Assembly (NCBI GenBank): GCA_002953655.1
Contig: CP025839.1
Span: 620,001-684,000 of the forward strand
DNA from: Latilactobacillus sakei
GTDB taxonomy: Bacteria > Bacillota > Bacilli > Lactobacillales > Lactobacillaceae
DNA length: 64,000 nucleotides
Direction: 5' to 3'
A program made the position numbers and the translations under genes. Positions 31,528 to 38,918 of the stretch are shown piece by piece (position 1 is the stretch's first letter; every line of letters begins with the position of its first letter). The notes beneath the pieces were generated by a model. That model was given only the letters and a program-made list of their open reading frames with translations, did no database searches and was not told the origin of the DNA.

Positions 31528-32427
31528 TTAATGTTGATTTTTTAAAGAGGTAATATAATATTCGTTGAAAACAGCGCTGATCCCATCAAGTAACATGTCA
31601 CATATTCCCTTAGATGTGTAGCCACTATTGTGATGGTCGACGGAATTGCGTAACCTAAATAATGTATCTATATAAGTTTGTTGTCGAGATTCAAGAAGAA
31701 TTGGTTCTTTTGTGAACGCCTTTAAATAGTCTTTTGCTGTAGGATTCCTACCTAGAGATTTTTCAACCCCATAATTAGTCAATATCAGAAGCATAAGGTG
31801 TTCGAGAGTACTCCCAATACCGGCCGCACATAGGAACCATTTTTGATTCTCATAGGCAAACAAACATTGGTTGAATTCGTCACTAAACTGGTTATTATTA
31901 ATTACGGATAGCATTTCGTTGAAATGATATTTATCAATGAATATTTTTTTATTAAGAAGTGGGAACTGCTGAGTTATGTTTTTCTGTTCCAACATATTCT
32001 TTGAATTATTGTATTCTCTACTTACAAAGCTTTTCACCCAATCTAGTAGATTTTCTTCAACCGAATTAGACAATGGAAAAGTTGCATAAATACTGTTTGG
32101 GTTAACTTTATTCTTTAAATTAGGTTCAATTAAGTTTTGATTTGCTAAATAATTGAATCTTTCTTCTGTTATAAAAAGTGATTCGAATTCATAATTGTGT
32201 GTTTCCGTAACGAATGAGGCTTCAATTAACTCATCTTTAGAAGATTCAATTGCGAATATTATATATACAGTTCCCACATTAGAGAACACTTCATACATAT
32301 AAATTTGGATCTTTTTTTTAGCTGACCACATGAAGCGATTAAGTTCAGCATCTTTAACACCGATATAGTCTAATTGTTGATCATATGCTAATTTTATTTT
32401 TTTTAGAAGTTTATCATTATTTTCCAT
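31528..32427 (-). CDS. prophage cargo protein with C-terminal HEPN-like domain
   Basis: 299 residues from ATG 32427. The N-terminal ~160 residues are not recognised. The C-terminal half is helical, and its last part has ETLFRLRNSVDHHNSGY-like residues (IDTLFRLRNSVDHHNSGY): an RxxxxH motif with R260 and H265, the active-site pattern of HEPN RNases, and DUF4145-like proteins use the same fold. The position between integrase and repressor is the usual cargo slot for superinfection or anti-phage genes in prophages. An RNase or abortive role is inferred; no partner antitoxin is obvious. Confidence 0.55.
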   Translation of the reverse strand: MENNDKLLKKIKLAYDQQLDYIGVKDAELNRFMWSAKKKIQIYMYEVFSNVGTVYIIFAIESSKDELIEASFVTETHNYEFESLFITEERFNYLANQNLIEPNLKNKVNPNSIYATFPLSNSVEENLLDWVKSFVSREYNNSKNMLEQKNITQQFPLLNKKIFIDKYHFNEMLSVINNNQFSDEFNQCLFAYENQKWFLCAAGIGSTLEHLMLLILTNYGVEKSLGRNPTAKDYLKAFTKEPILLESRQQTYIDTLFRLRNSVDHHNSGYTSKGICDMLLDGISAVFNEYYITSLKNQH

Positions 32428-32451
32428 TATATTAAGCACCTCTGGATATTT

Positions 32452-33147
32452 TTAAACCAAACTATACATCATAATACCAATTATTTTATTGCCAAGATAT
32501 TTTTCATTAATCCCAACATTAATCTGGTTCTGATTAACAGTACCGCGGCCGCTGATTGTACCTTTTATCGAAATTGTTGAACCAACGCTAATCTTTTGTT
32601 TAGTTTTTCCTACAGCCAGGAATTCCTGTTCTGATTTTTCAGTAGGAGTTAGTAGTAGGTGGTATTCTCCCATCTTATCCGCACCGATATCTTTAACGTA
32701 AAAATTAGGTAAGATGACGTTAGAAGCAAATAGATCATCATCAGAATACTTAGACATATCATTTACATCAAAAAGTGAATTTATATCTTTATATTGATTA
32801 TCACTTGATGACTCAGAGTGACTAGTAGAATTTACTGATTTCGTTTCTTTTTTTGAATTCGATGATTCAATTTTCTTAGAAAGAGCGGCTGATTCTTTAA
32901 TTGATTCTGAGTGATCCTTCTTTGACTCGATACTTTCTGAATGTTCTTTTGCAGCCGTAATTTCATGCTTTGATTGCATATTGGAAAGTGGGCTACCAAC
33001 AGCAGTGCCGATTATAGCTACAAGAACAGTAATTAAAGTTTTTTTCGAAAGATAGCGTTTCGATTTGTAGATTTGGTAACCATTAAAAATAATAAAAACT
33101 AAAGTGGCGATAAGAATTATATCTCCTATGAATCTTATAAACCCCAT
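32452..33147 (-). CDS. membrane-anchored Ser-rich prophage protein
   Basis: 231 residues. Two N-terminal helices (IGDIILIATLVFIIFNGYQIY and TLITVLVAIIGTAVGSPL), then a 70-residue Ser/Lys/Glu-rich linker containing repeated HSES units (residues ~69-114), then a beta-rich domain (YHLLLTPTEKSEQEF, SVGSTISIKGTISGRGTVN) that looks like an OB-like or DUF5067-like fold. It would face outside the membrane. Located in the lysogenic cargo slot, so superinfection exclusion is possible but not shown. Confidence 0.55.
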   Translation of the reverse strand: MGFIRFIGDIILIATLVFIIFNGYQIYKSKRYLSKKTLITVLVAIIGTAVGSPLSNMQSKHEITAAKEHSESIESKKDHSESIKESAALSKKIESSNSKKETKSVNSTSHSESSSDNQYKDINSLFDVNDMSKYSDDDLFASNVILPNFYVKDIGADKMGEYHLLLTPTEKSEQEFLAVGKTKQKISVGSTISIKGTISGRGTVNQNQINVGINEKYLGNKIIGIMMYSLV

Positions 33148-33219
33148 GACAATACTCCTCCAAATATGTTAAAATATGCACATGGTTGTTGCTTTTTTTA
33201 TTTTATCGGAGCAGCATTT

Positions 33220-33256
33220 GCGTCTTACTTCCCAACGAAGTAGGGCGCTTTTTTTA
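33220..33256 (+). terminator. hairpin with T run on the plus strand
   Basis: GCGTCTTACTTC and GAAGTAGGGCGC form an imperfect stem, and T7 follows on the plus strand. It overlaps the stop region of the ImmA-like gene. As at 31482, its direction opposes the flanking genes. Confidence 0.5.
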
Positions 33257-33706
33257 TGCTTTTAAAATCTGAATACCATTGGCGAAATTGATTAAAATAT
33301 TATCTTTTACAATAACACCGTATTTCTCACGGTAATATGCTAAAACGTCGAAGAGGTATTCGACAGTCACGTCTAAGTGATCAGCTAGCTCAAATTCGTT
33401 GGTTGACTGCCAGTAAGCTGTAACTAACTTATCGAGTGGCACCAGACGGTTAAATGAGCGGCGACGTGCAATTGTTTCTTGCTTGGCGCTCTCAATATCA
33501 TTTGGATTAAGAATATTGCCAACCGATATTTCTTGATGACTAATTTCTTCGACCAACGTTTGGGCTTGCTCAGTCCGCGTACGATTAGCGTTTATGATAA
33601 TCGTTTTACCAATACATAAACCATCAACGCCCACAGGCATGTCGGTTCGTGGTTTAATATCAAATTCTGTAGATGATTCTGCAATTAATGAGTCGAGCAT
33701 ATCCAT
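33254..33706 (-). CDS. ImmA/IrrE-like protein with a degenerate metal site
   Basis: 150 residues. Size, position directly downstream of the repressor and the segment IIINANRTRTEQAQTLVEEISHQEI fit the ImmA/IrrE metallopeptidases that cleave phage repressors. The zinc motif appears as EEISHQ rather than the usual EExxHH or HExxH, so one metal ligand may be missing. The C-terminal part (ELADHLDVTVEYLFDVLAYYREK) resembles the usual helical tail. Likely acts on the repressor encoded just upstream; activity uncertain. Confidence 0.7.
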   Translation of the reverse strand: MDMLDSLIAESSTEFDIKPRTDMPVGVDGLCIGKTIIINANRTRTEQAQTLVEEISHQEISVGNILNPNDIESAKQETIARRRSFNRLVPLDKLVTAYWQSTNEFELADHLDVTVEYLFDVLAYYREKYGVIVKDNILINFANGIQILKA

Positions 33707-33739
33707 ATATAATTCACATCACTTATTCTTGGGATGATA

Positions 33740-34105
33740 TTACTTTTTAGAGCGCTTAATCATGTCAATGTAATCAATGATTTTTGCCATGTCGTCGTCG
33801 GTGAAATCTTTATTAAGGTGAGCTGCTATCAGTTCAGCGTCTGAACTGACTTCAGAATTTTTTCTGTCCTTATAGGTGGTATCGATATCACTTTTTCCAA
33901 CACCGAAGGCATCAGCAATTTTTTGAAGTACACCGTGAGATGGTTTAGATCTAAGATTTAAATAATCACTCATAGTACTTTTACTAATACCAACTTTTTC
34001 AGCGAGTGTCGATTGATTGTAATTACTTTCGGATAAGTATTTACGGATATTCTCAGCGATGACTTTCCGCTGAAACATTTCATCTTCGGTTAATTCTCTT
34101 ACCAT
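33740..34105 (-). CDS. CI-like phage repressor (XRE helix-turn-helix)
   Basis: 121 residues from ATG 34105 (GGAGG 5 bp upstream). HTH at about residues 15-70: IRKYLSESNYNQSTLAEKVGISKSTMSDYLNLRSKPS. The C-terminal part is short and has no LexA-type peptidase, so inactivation would go through the ImmA-like partner. Divergent from Cro, with three 19-bp operators between them. Confidence 0.88.
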   Translation of the reverse strand: MVRELTEDEMFQRKVIAENIRKYLSESNYNQSTLAEKVGISKSTMSDYLNLRSKPSHGVLQKIADAFGVGKSDIDTTYKDRKNSEVSSDAELIAAHLNKDFTDDDMAKIIDYIDMIKRSKK

Positions 34106-34138
34106 AGTGACCTCCGCCAAGCTTTAATTTATAGACAT

Positions 34139-34227
34139 AGTATAATACGAAAAATTCGAACTTACAATAATAAAATACGAAAATACTGAACTTTTGTGTT
34201 GACAGTACGAAAATATCGTACTAAGAT
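34139..34227. promoter_or_regulatory. CI/Cro switch: divergent promoters and three operators
   Basis: Three 19-bp operators with consensus close to A(A/G)TACGAAAA-TCG-ACT lie at 34144-34162, 34174-34192 and 34204-34222, exactly 30 bp apart. The rightward promoter is TTGACA (34199-34204), 17 bp, TAAGAT (34222-34227), with operator 3 inside it. The leftward promoter is TTGTAA (complement of 34162-34167), 17 bp, TATACT (complement of 34139-34144), with operator 1 inside it. Operator 2 lies midway. Confidence 0.88.
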
Positions 34228-34253
34228 GTGAAGTAACGAAAGGAGGTTGTCAC

Positions 34254-34508
34254 ATGAAAAGTTTAGAGCAGTTGCGAAAAGGTGTTGGTTTATCTCAATT
34301 AGAATTGGCGACCTTGTTTAAAGTGTCTGATAGAACGATTTATAACTATGAAAGAGACTCAACTAATATTCCGAACTCATTGTTAGATAAGTATATGATT
34401 GCTTTCGATATCGAGTACGATGATATTTTTTTAGGTAAAAAGTACGATTTTATCGTACAACAACAAAAACTAATCCATAGAAGACTAAAGGATAAGAAGT
34501 TAGCCTAG
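34254..34508 (+). CDS. Cro-like XRE regulator
   Basis: 84 residues, AAAGGAGG before the ATG. HTH from residue 3 to 60: LEQLRKGVGLSQLELATLFKVSDRTIYNYERDS. First gene of the rightward early transcript. Presumably shuts off the repressor promoter. The 3' part of its coding sequence contains a fourth operator-like palindrome (34441-34459). Confidence 0.85.
   Translation: MKSLEQLRKGVGLSQLELATLFKVSDRTIYNYERDSTNIPNSLLDKYMIAFDIEYDDIFLGKKYDFIVQQQKLIHRRLKDKKLA
34441..34459. promoter_or_regulatory. operator-like palindrome inside the cro gene
   Basis: AGTACGATTTTATCGTACA matches operator 3 in both half sites (AGTACGA and TCGTAC) with the same 5-bp centre. Confidence 0.6.
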
Positions 34509-34572
34509 TATTGAATTTCTTTTTCCATTTCAACAGGTTGCTACGTTACTAATAGTGGGAGGTGATTTAGGG

Positions 34573-34800
34573 ATGAAGAAAAGCGATGAGATTAGAGAAG
34601 CGTACTTAACTAAATTTGAACGAAATAATTCACTGGAAGAGTTTGGCGTTTCTGATGGCGAAAAAATGGTTGGAACAAAATTAGTTGATCTAATGAAAAA
34701 AGAAGACTTAACGTACGATTCAGCGTACGCCAGTCTTCAATATGCTTATAACTTATTAAAGTATGAATCTAATTTTTTGAAGCTACCAGATAAATTATAA
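34573..34800 (+). CDS. small early phage protein
   Basis: 75 residues from ATG 34573, GGGAGG 10 bp upstream. Soluble, helical (MVGTKLVDLMKKEDLTYDSAYASLQYAYNLL, shown here only as its main helix region at residues 31-60). Function unknown. Its end overlaps the converging antisense gene by 6 bp. Confidence 0.55.
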   Translation: MKKSDEIREAYLTKFERNNSLEEFGVSDGEKMVGTKLVDLMKKEDLTYDSAYASLQYAYNLLKYESNFLKLPDKL

Positions 34801-35772
34801 ATACTTTGAAACTACTTTATAGATTGCGACTATAACAACGGCGAACCATGCGTATGCTTCAACAGCATCTTTAGCTTTAACCAAGATATTCGTAAAGGAA
34901 ATAGCCCAAGATACTAATACAGAAATAATTGTAGGGAGGCTAAAACCATCATTAAGCATGTCTATAACAGTTTTATTCAGGTATTCCACAAGTTCGATAT
35001 TTTCCTCAACAAGATTTTCAGAACCTACGTCTGTATCGCTGGTGGATTGTCCTGGTTGCCAATCATTGTTTTCAGGAATAGCTTCATCAGATTTCAAATT
35101 ACTTGTTTGATCATTACGCTGATAGCTCACACTTTCAGGATTGAAAGTATTGTAATCAAAATTTTTGGACATGATGGCGCCAAATGATTTAATGTCCATC
35201 GTCTTGGAGATACTATTCCATGCACTGGCAGTTTTAATGTTGACCTTAATCGCTTCAGAAATTGGTGAGGTAAGAGATTGGGTACTATCAAGAATGTTAT
35301 TTATAGCTGAAATTTTATTGGAATAGGAGCTAGCTTCGCTTCCTAAGTCAGTAGTTATAGCTAGTTTTATCGATCCATTTGACAGTGACGGCTGTTTGAA
35401 TGATTCGATGGTAGGTACAGTCAGTTTTACCGAATCATTTATCAATGAGGATTGTTTAATTTCCCCAATATTGGGTACGTTCAAGGATATTGTTCCTGGG
35501 TCAGCAACTGCTGATTTCATAGATTCGATTGATGATATCGATTGTTTAACTAATCCAATATCAGATATAGTACGGTTTAATGCGATGTTTGATGATAGTT
35601 TTTGGTTCACTTCAGAGAATGAAGTAGTTATATGTTTGCGTGGGGATAAGGTAATGTTTGTTAAGTTTTCAGACAATTTTGTTTGTGTTGCTAGAATTTC
35701 GTTTACATGGGGTATCGAAATCTGTAAACCTTTAAGCCTCGTTTTATAAGAACTTTTGAAAGCATCGGACAT
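34795..35772 (-). CDS. antisense cargo protein with three 20-residue repeats and C-terminal membrane helices
   Basis: 325 residues, running against the early operon. Residues 81-140 form three consecutive 20-residue units (SIESMKSAVADPGTISLNVP, NIGEIKQSSLINDSVKLTVP, TIESFKQPSLSNGSIKLAIT), and a weaker copy seems to precede them. The middle is Ser/Asn-rich, and a polar linker ends in two hydrophobic helices (FSLPTIISVLVSWAISFTNI and AYAWFAVVIVAIYKVV). No known domain. An own-promoter gene inserted between Cro and the next regulator in reverse orientation is the hallmark of a lysogeny-expressed cargo gene. The predicted topology (repeat-rich head, two-helix tail) would suit an envelope-acting defence protein; this is speculation. 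Confidence 0.6.
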   Translation of the reverse strand: MSDAFKSSYKTRLKGLQISIPHVNEILATQTKLSENLTNITLSPRKHITTSFSEVNQKLSSNIALNRTISDIGLVKQSISSIESMKSAVADPGTISLNVPNIGEIKQSSLINDSVKLTVPTIESFKQPSLSNGSIKLAITTDLGSEASSYSNKISAINNILDSTQSLTSPISEAIKVNIKTASAWNSISKTMDIKSFGAIMSKNFDYNTFNPESVSYQRNDQTSNLKSDEAIPENNDWQPGQSTSDTDVGSENLVEENIELVEYLNKTVIDMLNDGFSLPTIISVLVSWAISFTNILVKAKDAVEAYAWFAVVIVAIYKVVSKYL

Positions 35773-35862
35773 TATTGTACACCGCCAAATATATTAGTAT
35801 ATCTCAATTATATACAGTATACAGAGCGTGGTCAAACGTGTGTTCTATGAGAGGGAAGTAAA

Positions 35863-36057
35863 ATGTGGAATAAAATCGAACAACTAATGATTAAACAAGG
35901 ATTAAATCAAAATACGTTAGCAAGGCGCATGAGTATTAGTACAAGTACCTTGACTGAACTAAAAATGAATCGAATCAAGAAACCAAGCTTTGAACTTATG
36001 TGTAAGTTTGCAGATGCATTAGGTGTTAGTTTGGATGATTTAAGAAGTAATGAATAA
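35863..36057 (+). CDS. small XRE-family helix-turn-helix protein
   Basis: 64 residues, almost only an HTH: EQLMIKQGLNQNTLARRMSISTSTLTEL then FELMCKFADALGVSLDDL. GGGAAG upstream. A second Cro-like regulator of the early operon after the inserted antisense gene. Confidence 0.8.
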   Translation: MWNKIEQLMIKQGLNQNTLARRMSISTSTLTELKMNRIKKPSFELMCKFADALGVSLDDLRSNE

Positions 36058-36072
36058 GTAGGAGGTAAAACA

Positions 36073-36396
36073 ATGGAACGTACTAAAGTCATCGTCCCAC
36101 AGTTCACAATCGAATTGCCAGCTGGCATGGAGTTAATTGCCACTGAAGACAGAGAACGGTTGGAAGCCGATCAACAGATTATCTGGGATTTAAATAAAGC
36201 CTGCGAGGTATCAGGTTATACCTATAAAGACCTCTCCAAAATACTGCAGGTGTTTAAGAAGCAACTGGATATTGATAATGGTGGCTGTGTTTTCTATCCA
36301 TTCAATGGTGGCAAATACAAAATTGAATCATTGAAATTTACGCAGTTCTTGCGGAATAACTTTCCAAGAATTATGAAGGAGTTGAAGTACAAATGA
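36073..36396 (+). CDS. early phage protein (DUF771-like)
   Basis: 107 residues, AGGAGG before ATG. Pattern VPQFTIELPAGMELIATE at the N-terminus and a C-terminal part with GGCVFYPFNGGKYKIE fit the DUF771 family of phage early proteins, which are thought to be DNA-binding. Overlaps the next gene by 4 bp. Confidence 0.6.
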   Translation: MERTKVIVPQFTIELPAGMELIATEDRERLEADQQIIWDLNKACEVSGYTYKDLSKILQVFKKQLDIDNGGCVFYPFNGGKYKIESLKFTQFLRNNFPRIMKELKYK

Positions 36397-36581
36397 ATAA
36401 GAATTTTTATCTAGCAGTCATGATCAGCATTATCGCAGGTCTCTATATTCCGAAAGACATGCAATTTATCGTGACAGTAATAATCATGAGCTCAATCGTT
36501 ACTTTTATCGGTATTAATTACAAGGAATTCTTTAAAGGAGGAAATGACGATGAACGAACTGATTCAGACATTTCAAAGTAA
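36393..36581 (+). CDS. small phage membrane protein
   Basis: 62 residues with two hydrophobic helices (FYLAVMISIIAGLYIP and FIVTVIIMSSIVTFIGI) and an acidic tail. AAGGAG upstream. Overlaps the antirepressor gene by about 30 bp. Function unknown. Confidence 0.5.
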   Translation: MNKNFYLAVMISIIAGLYIPKDMQFIVTVIIMSSIVTFIGINYKEFFKGGNDDERTDSDISK

Positions 36582-37230
36582 CGACGGACAGACGGTTGTC
36601 AGTGGTCGCGACTTACATCGCTTCTTGAAAGTTGGCAAAGATTTCTCGACCTGGTTCAAAGACATGGTGGCATACGGCTTTGTAGAGGAAAGAGACTTTT
36701 CCCCAATTTCGGGGAAAAGTTCTGGTGGTCGCCCGCGCATTGAATACGCGATGACAATTGACATGGCTAAAGAGGTTTCCATGATCCAGCGCACAGAAGT
36801 TGGTAAGATGGCCCGACAGTATTTTATTGATATGGAAAAACAGGCTAAGGCCTTACCAATGTCAATGGAAGACATGATGATCAACCAGCTGCAGGAACAA
36901 AAGAAAATTAAGTCGGACGTCAACATGTTAAAAGATAACATGCGCATCACATCAACTAATCAATTTACGCTTCAGTCGTACGGTCGCAAGCAAGTCGTTT
37001 CAATCTTAGGTGGGAAAAAGTCAGCTGCTTATCAGCATTTCAGCGCTAAAGCCTTCAGCCAATTGTGGCGCGACTTCAAACAAGCGTTTAGCATTCCCCG
37101 ATACAGCGACTTACCCCAAGCCAAGTTTGATGACGGGCTTGAATTCATTGAAAACTGGTTACCAGATACTGAGTTGAGAATGTCAATTCAACGCTTAAAC
37201 CGAAGCAACATTTTTCAAACAATTAATTAA
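36550..37230 (+). CDS. phage antirepressor (AntA/AntB domain, ORF6C-like C-terminus)
   Basis: 226 residues from ATG 36550 (AAAGGAGG 8 bp upstream; ATG 36544 is too close). N-terminal AntA/B domain: VVSGRDLHRFLKVGKDFSTWF, then DFSPISGKSSGGRPRIEYAMTID-type sequence, and AKEVSMIQRTEVGKMARQYF. A C-terminal ORF6C-like domain (~130-226) follows. Such proteins antagonise the repressor during induction. Confidence 0.88.
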   Translation: MNELIQTFQSNDGQTVVSGRDLHRFLKVGKDFSTWFKDMVAYGFVEERDFSPISGKSSGGRPRIEYAMTIDMAKEVSMIQRTEVGKMARQYFIDMEKQAKALPMSMEDMMINQLQEQKKIKSDVNMLKDNMRITSTNQFTLQSYGRKQVVSILGGKKSAAYQHFSAKAFSQLWRDFKQAFSIPRYSDLPQAKFDDGLEFIENWLPDTELRMSIQRLNRSNIFQTIN

Positions 37231-37244
37231 TGGAGGATTTTAAG

Positions 37245-37502
37245 ATGAACGACAAATTAAAAAAGCCGCAGACCTTTTCAGTCTGGGCTAAATCAGAATA
37301 TGCCCAAATGGTAGCGACACAGATTCAACATGATATCCAAAGTCTTTTCGGCATGGCACCTAATATCGAAGTTGGGGGATTCGCCAGCGACGATGATCGA
37401 CCAATTCGCATTAATTATTACGGTAGCAAAACAGAGGTTCAATCAGTTAAGAAAATGATTAGCGACCGCTATGAACTGAGTATTAATAATGATGAGTTTT
37501 AA
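37245..37502 (+). CDS. early phage protein of unknown function
   Basis: 85 residues from ATG 37245 with GGAGG 8 bp upstream. Alpha/beta composition (FSVWAKSEYAQMVATQIQHD and IRINYYGSKTEVQSVKKMI). No family recognised. Last gene before the structured region and Rep gene. Confidence 0.55.
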   Translation: MNDKLKKPQTFSVWAKSEYAQMVATQIQHDIQSLFGMAPNIEVGGFASDDDRPIRINYYGSKTEVQSVKKMISDRYELSINNDEF

Positions 37503-37523
37503 TCAAAATTTAGGCACAAAAAA

Positions 37524-37621
37524 AGGCCTCAACTCTCACGAGTCAAGACTTCAATAATTCATCCGATAACTGAATTATACCGCTGTTAAGGCGTTGAAGT
37601 CAACATATGAGAGAACGGCCT
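37524..37621. other. nested inverted repeat of ~98 nt before the Rep gene
   Basis: Four complementary blocks nest in order: AGGCC (37524-37528) with GGCCT (37617-37621); CTCTCA (37533-37538) with TGAGAG (37608-37613); GACTTCAA (37547-37554) with TTGAAGTC (37594-37601); TAATTCA (37555-37561) with TGAATTA (37571-37577). A small extra hairpin CGC-n7-GCG sits in the 3' bulge. There is no coding frame across it and no terminal T run. It is 58 bp before an HUH-type Rep gene, so an origin or a regulatory RNA are the leading ideas. Confidence 0.7.
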
Positions 37622-37678
37622 ATAGCGTGCTTGTATGCTGTATTAACTTAACGACGTTTTAAAAGTGGGTGTAATCAA

Positions 37679-38482
37679 ATGAGGTTTGTACGGGAGAAAA
37701 AAATATACTGTGGGCCAAGTTATGTTGAGGTCGATATCATTCCTAGAACTTGGGAAGCGGATATGGTTGCTAAACGAGGGACACGATCTAAGAAAAAAAG
37801 AGAGTCGGCTCCAAAGCAGCGCAACTTGAACGAGAAAAATGCTAAGCGATATCTCAGACAGTTGGGTAATGGAAACTTTACTGAGGGTGATTGGTTCATT
37901 AGTTTGAGCTATCAAGATAAATTCCAACCAGAGACTATGGAGCAGGCAGAAAAAGAAGTCGGAAACTATATTCGTCGATTGAAAGCCAGATATAAGAAGT
38001 TAGGCCAGGAACTCAAATATATTTTGGTCAATGAAGGTGGGGCCAAAAAGGTTCGTTTCAACCACCATCTGGTGATAAATAGTCTAGATGAAGGCTTAAC
38101 CAGGGATGACGTTGAAGCATTATGGGCTAAGAAACCAAAAGGTCAGAAAAAAGAACGAATTGGGACAGTCAATTCTAAGTATATTCAAACTAATGAGAAT
38201 GGCCTTGAAAGAATCATGGCCTATATGAGCAAGGACCCTAAAGGCAGAAAGCGCTGGTCATCATCTCGTAATTTGAAGCGACCGGACTCTAGACCAAACG
38301 ATCATAAATATGGACCACGAACGCTTGAAAAAGTTGCACAGACACCTGATCAGGGGATGACCTACTTTACTAAGAAATATCCTGAATACGATATTAGTGA
38401 AGTTGAAGCAAAATACTACGAAGAAACCGGCTGGCACGTCTATCTGAAGATGTGGCGCCGTGTGGAGAGGATTAATAGATGA
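37679..38482 (+). CDS. phage rolling-circle-type Rep protein (HUH endonuclease fold)
   Basis: 267 residues. Motif I FISLSY (residues 73-78). Motif II region KVRFNHHLVINS (H129-H130, a degenerate HUH). Motif III ERIMAYMSKD with the candidate nicking tyrosine Y182 and K185 in the YxxK arrangement. Basic at both ends. Proteins of this plan are found in small-genome Gram-positive phages and plasmids as rolling-circle replication initiators. No DnaC/DnaD loader, SSB or RecT is recognisable in the early region, so this may be the phage's replication initiator. The weak ribosome binding site is GTGGGTG. Confidence 0.75.
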   Translation: MRFVREKKIYCGPSYVEVDIIPRTWEADMVAKRGTRSKKKRESAPKQRNLNEKNAKRYLRQLGNGNFTEGDWFISLSYQDKFQPETMEQAEKEVGNYIRRLKARYKKLGQELKYILVNEGGAKKVRFNHHLVINSLDEGLTRDDVEALWAKKPKGQKKERIGTVNSKYIQTNENGLERIMAYMSKDPKGRKRWSSSRNLKRPDSRPNDHKYGPRTLEKVAQTPDQGMTYFTKKYPEYDISEVEAKYYEETGWHVYLKMWRRVERINR

Positions 38483-38700
38483 TGAAAACAAAGACATTTA
38501 GATTTGATGAACTAGAACCAAAAGCTAAAAAAAGAGCAATATTTGAAGCCTATGTCTATCTCAGCGATAAATATGAATACAGTAACAAAGAAGGGTACGA
38601 GCCAATAAATAAAAATGTCATGAAAGAAGTCGAAAAATCTGTGTACACAGGAACAGGTCAGGCTTATGGACTTGTAAAAGAAGAGGAGGCTCACAAATGA
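38479..38700 (+). CDS. small early phage protein
   Basis: 73 residues; ATG overlaps the Rep stop (ATGA) with GGAGAGG upstream. Charged and soluble (FRFDELEPKAKKRAIFEAYV). The N-terminal pattern KTFRFDEL..KAK..A is seen in several small phage proteins of unknown function. Confidence 0.55.
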   Translation: MMKTKTFRFDELEPKAKKRAIFEAYVYLSDKYEYSNKEGYEPINKNVMKEVEKSVYTGTGQAYGLVKEEEAHK

Positions 38701-38918
38701 CAGTACAATCAAAAATTAAAGTACCGCGCGCTTATTGCATTGGTCGTGTTCAGGATCATGTGATTCGAGAATACAGTTTGTTTTTATACAACGATATCGT
38801 TTTGGCACAAGCCGATTGCGATTCATTGAACGGTGTCGATAAGCAATTGGACCAGGTCGAGGGATGTTGGACAGTATTGGAATTTGGCAGACCAATATTT
38901 GTGGGGTCGATGGGATGA
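38697..38918 (+). CDS. small early phage protein
   Basis: 73 residues; ATGA overlap with the previous gene, GAGGAGG upstream. Beta-rich (VPRAYCIGRVQDHVIREYSL). Overlaps the methylase start in the same ATGA way. Function unknown. Confidence 0.55.
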   Translation: MTVQSKIKVPRAYCIGRVQDHVIREYSLFLYNDIVLAQADCDSLNGVDKQLDQVEGCWTVLEFGRPIFVGSMG

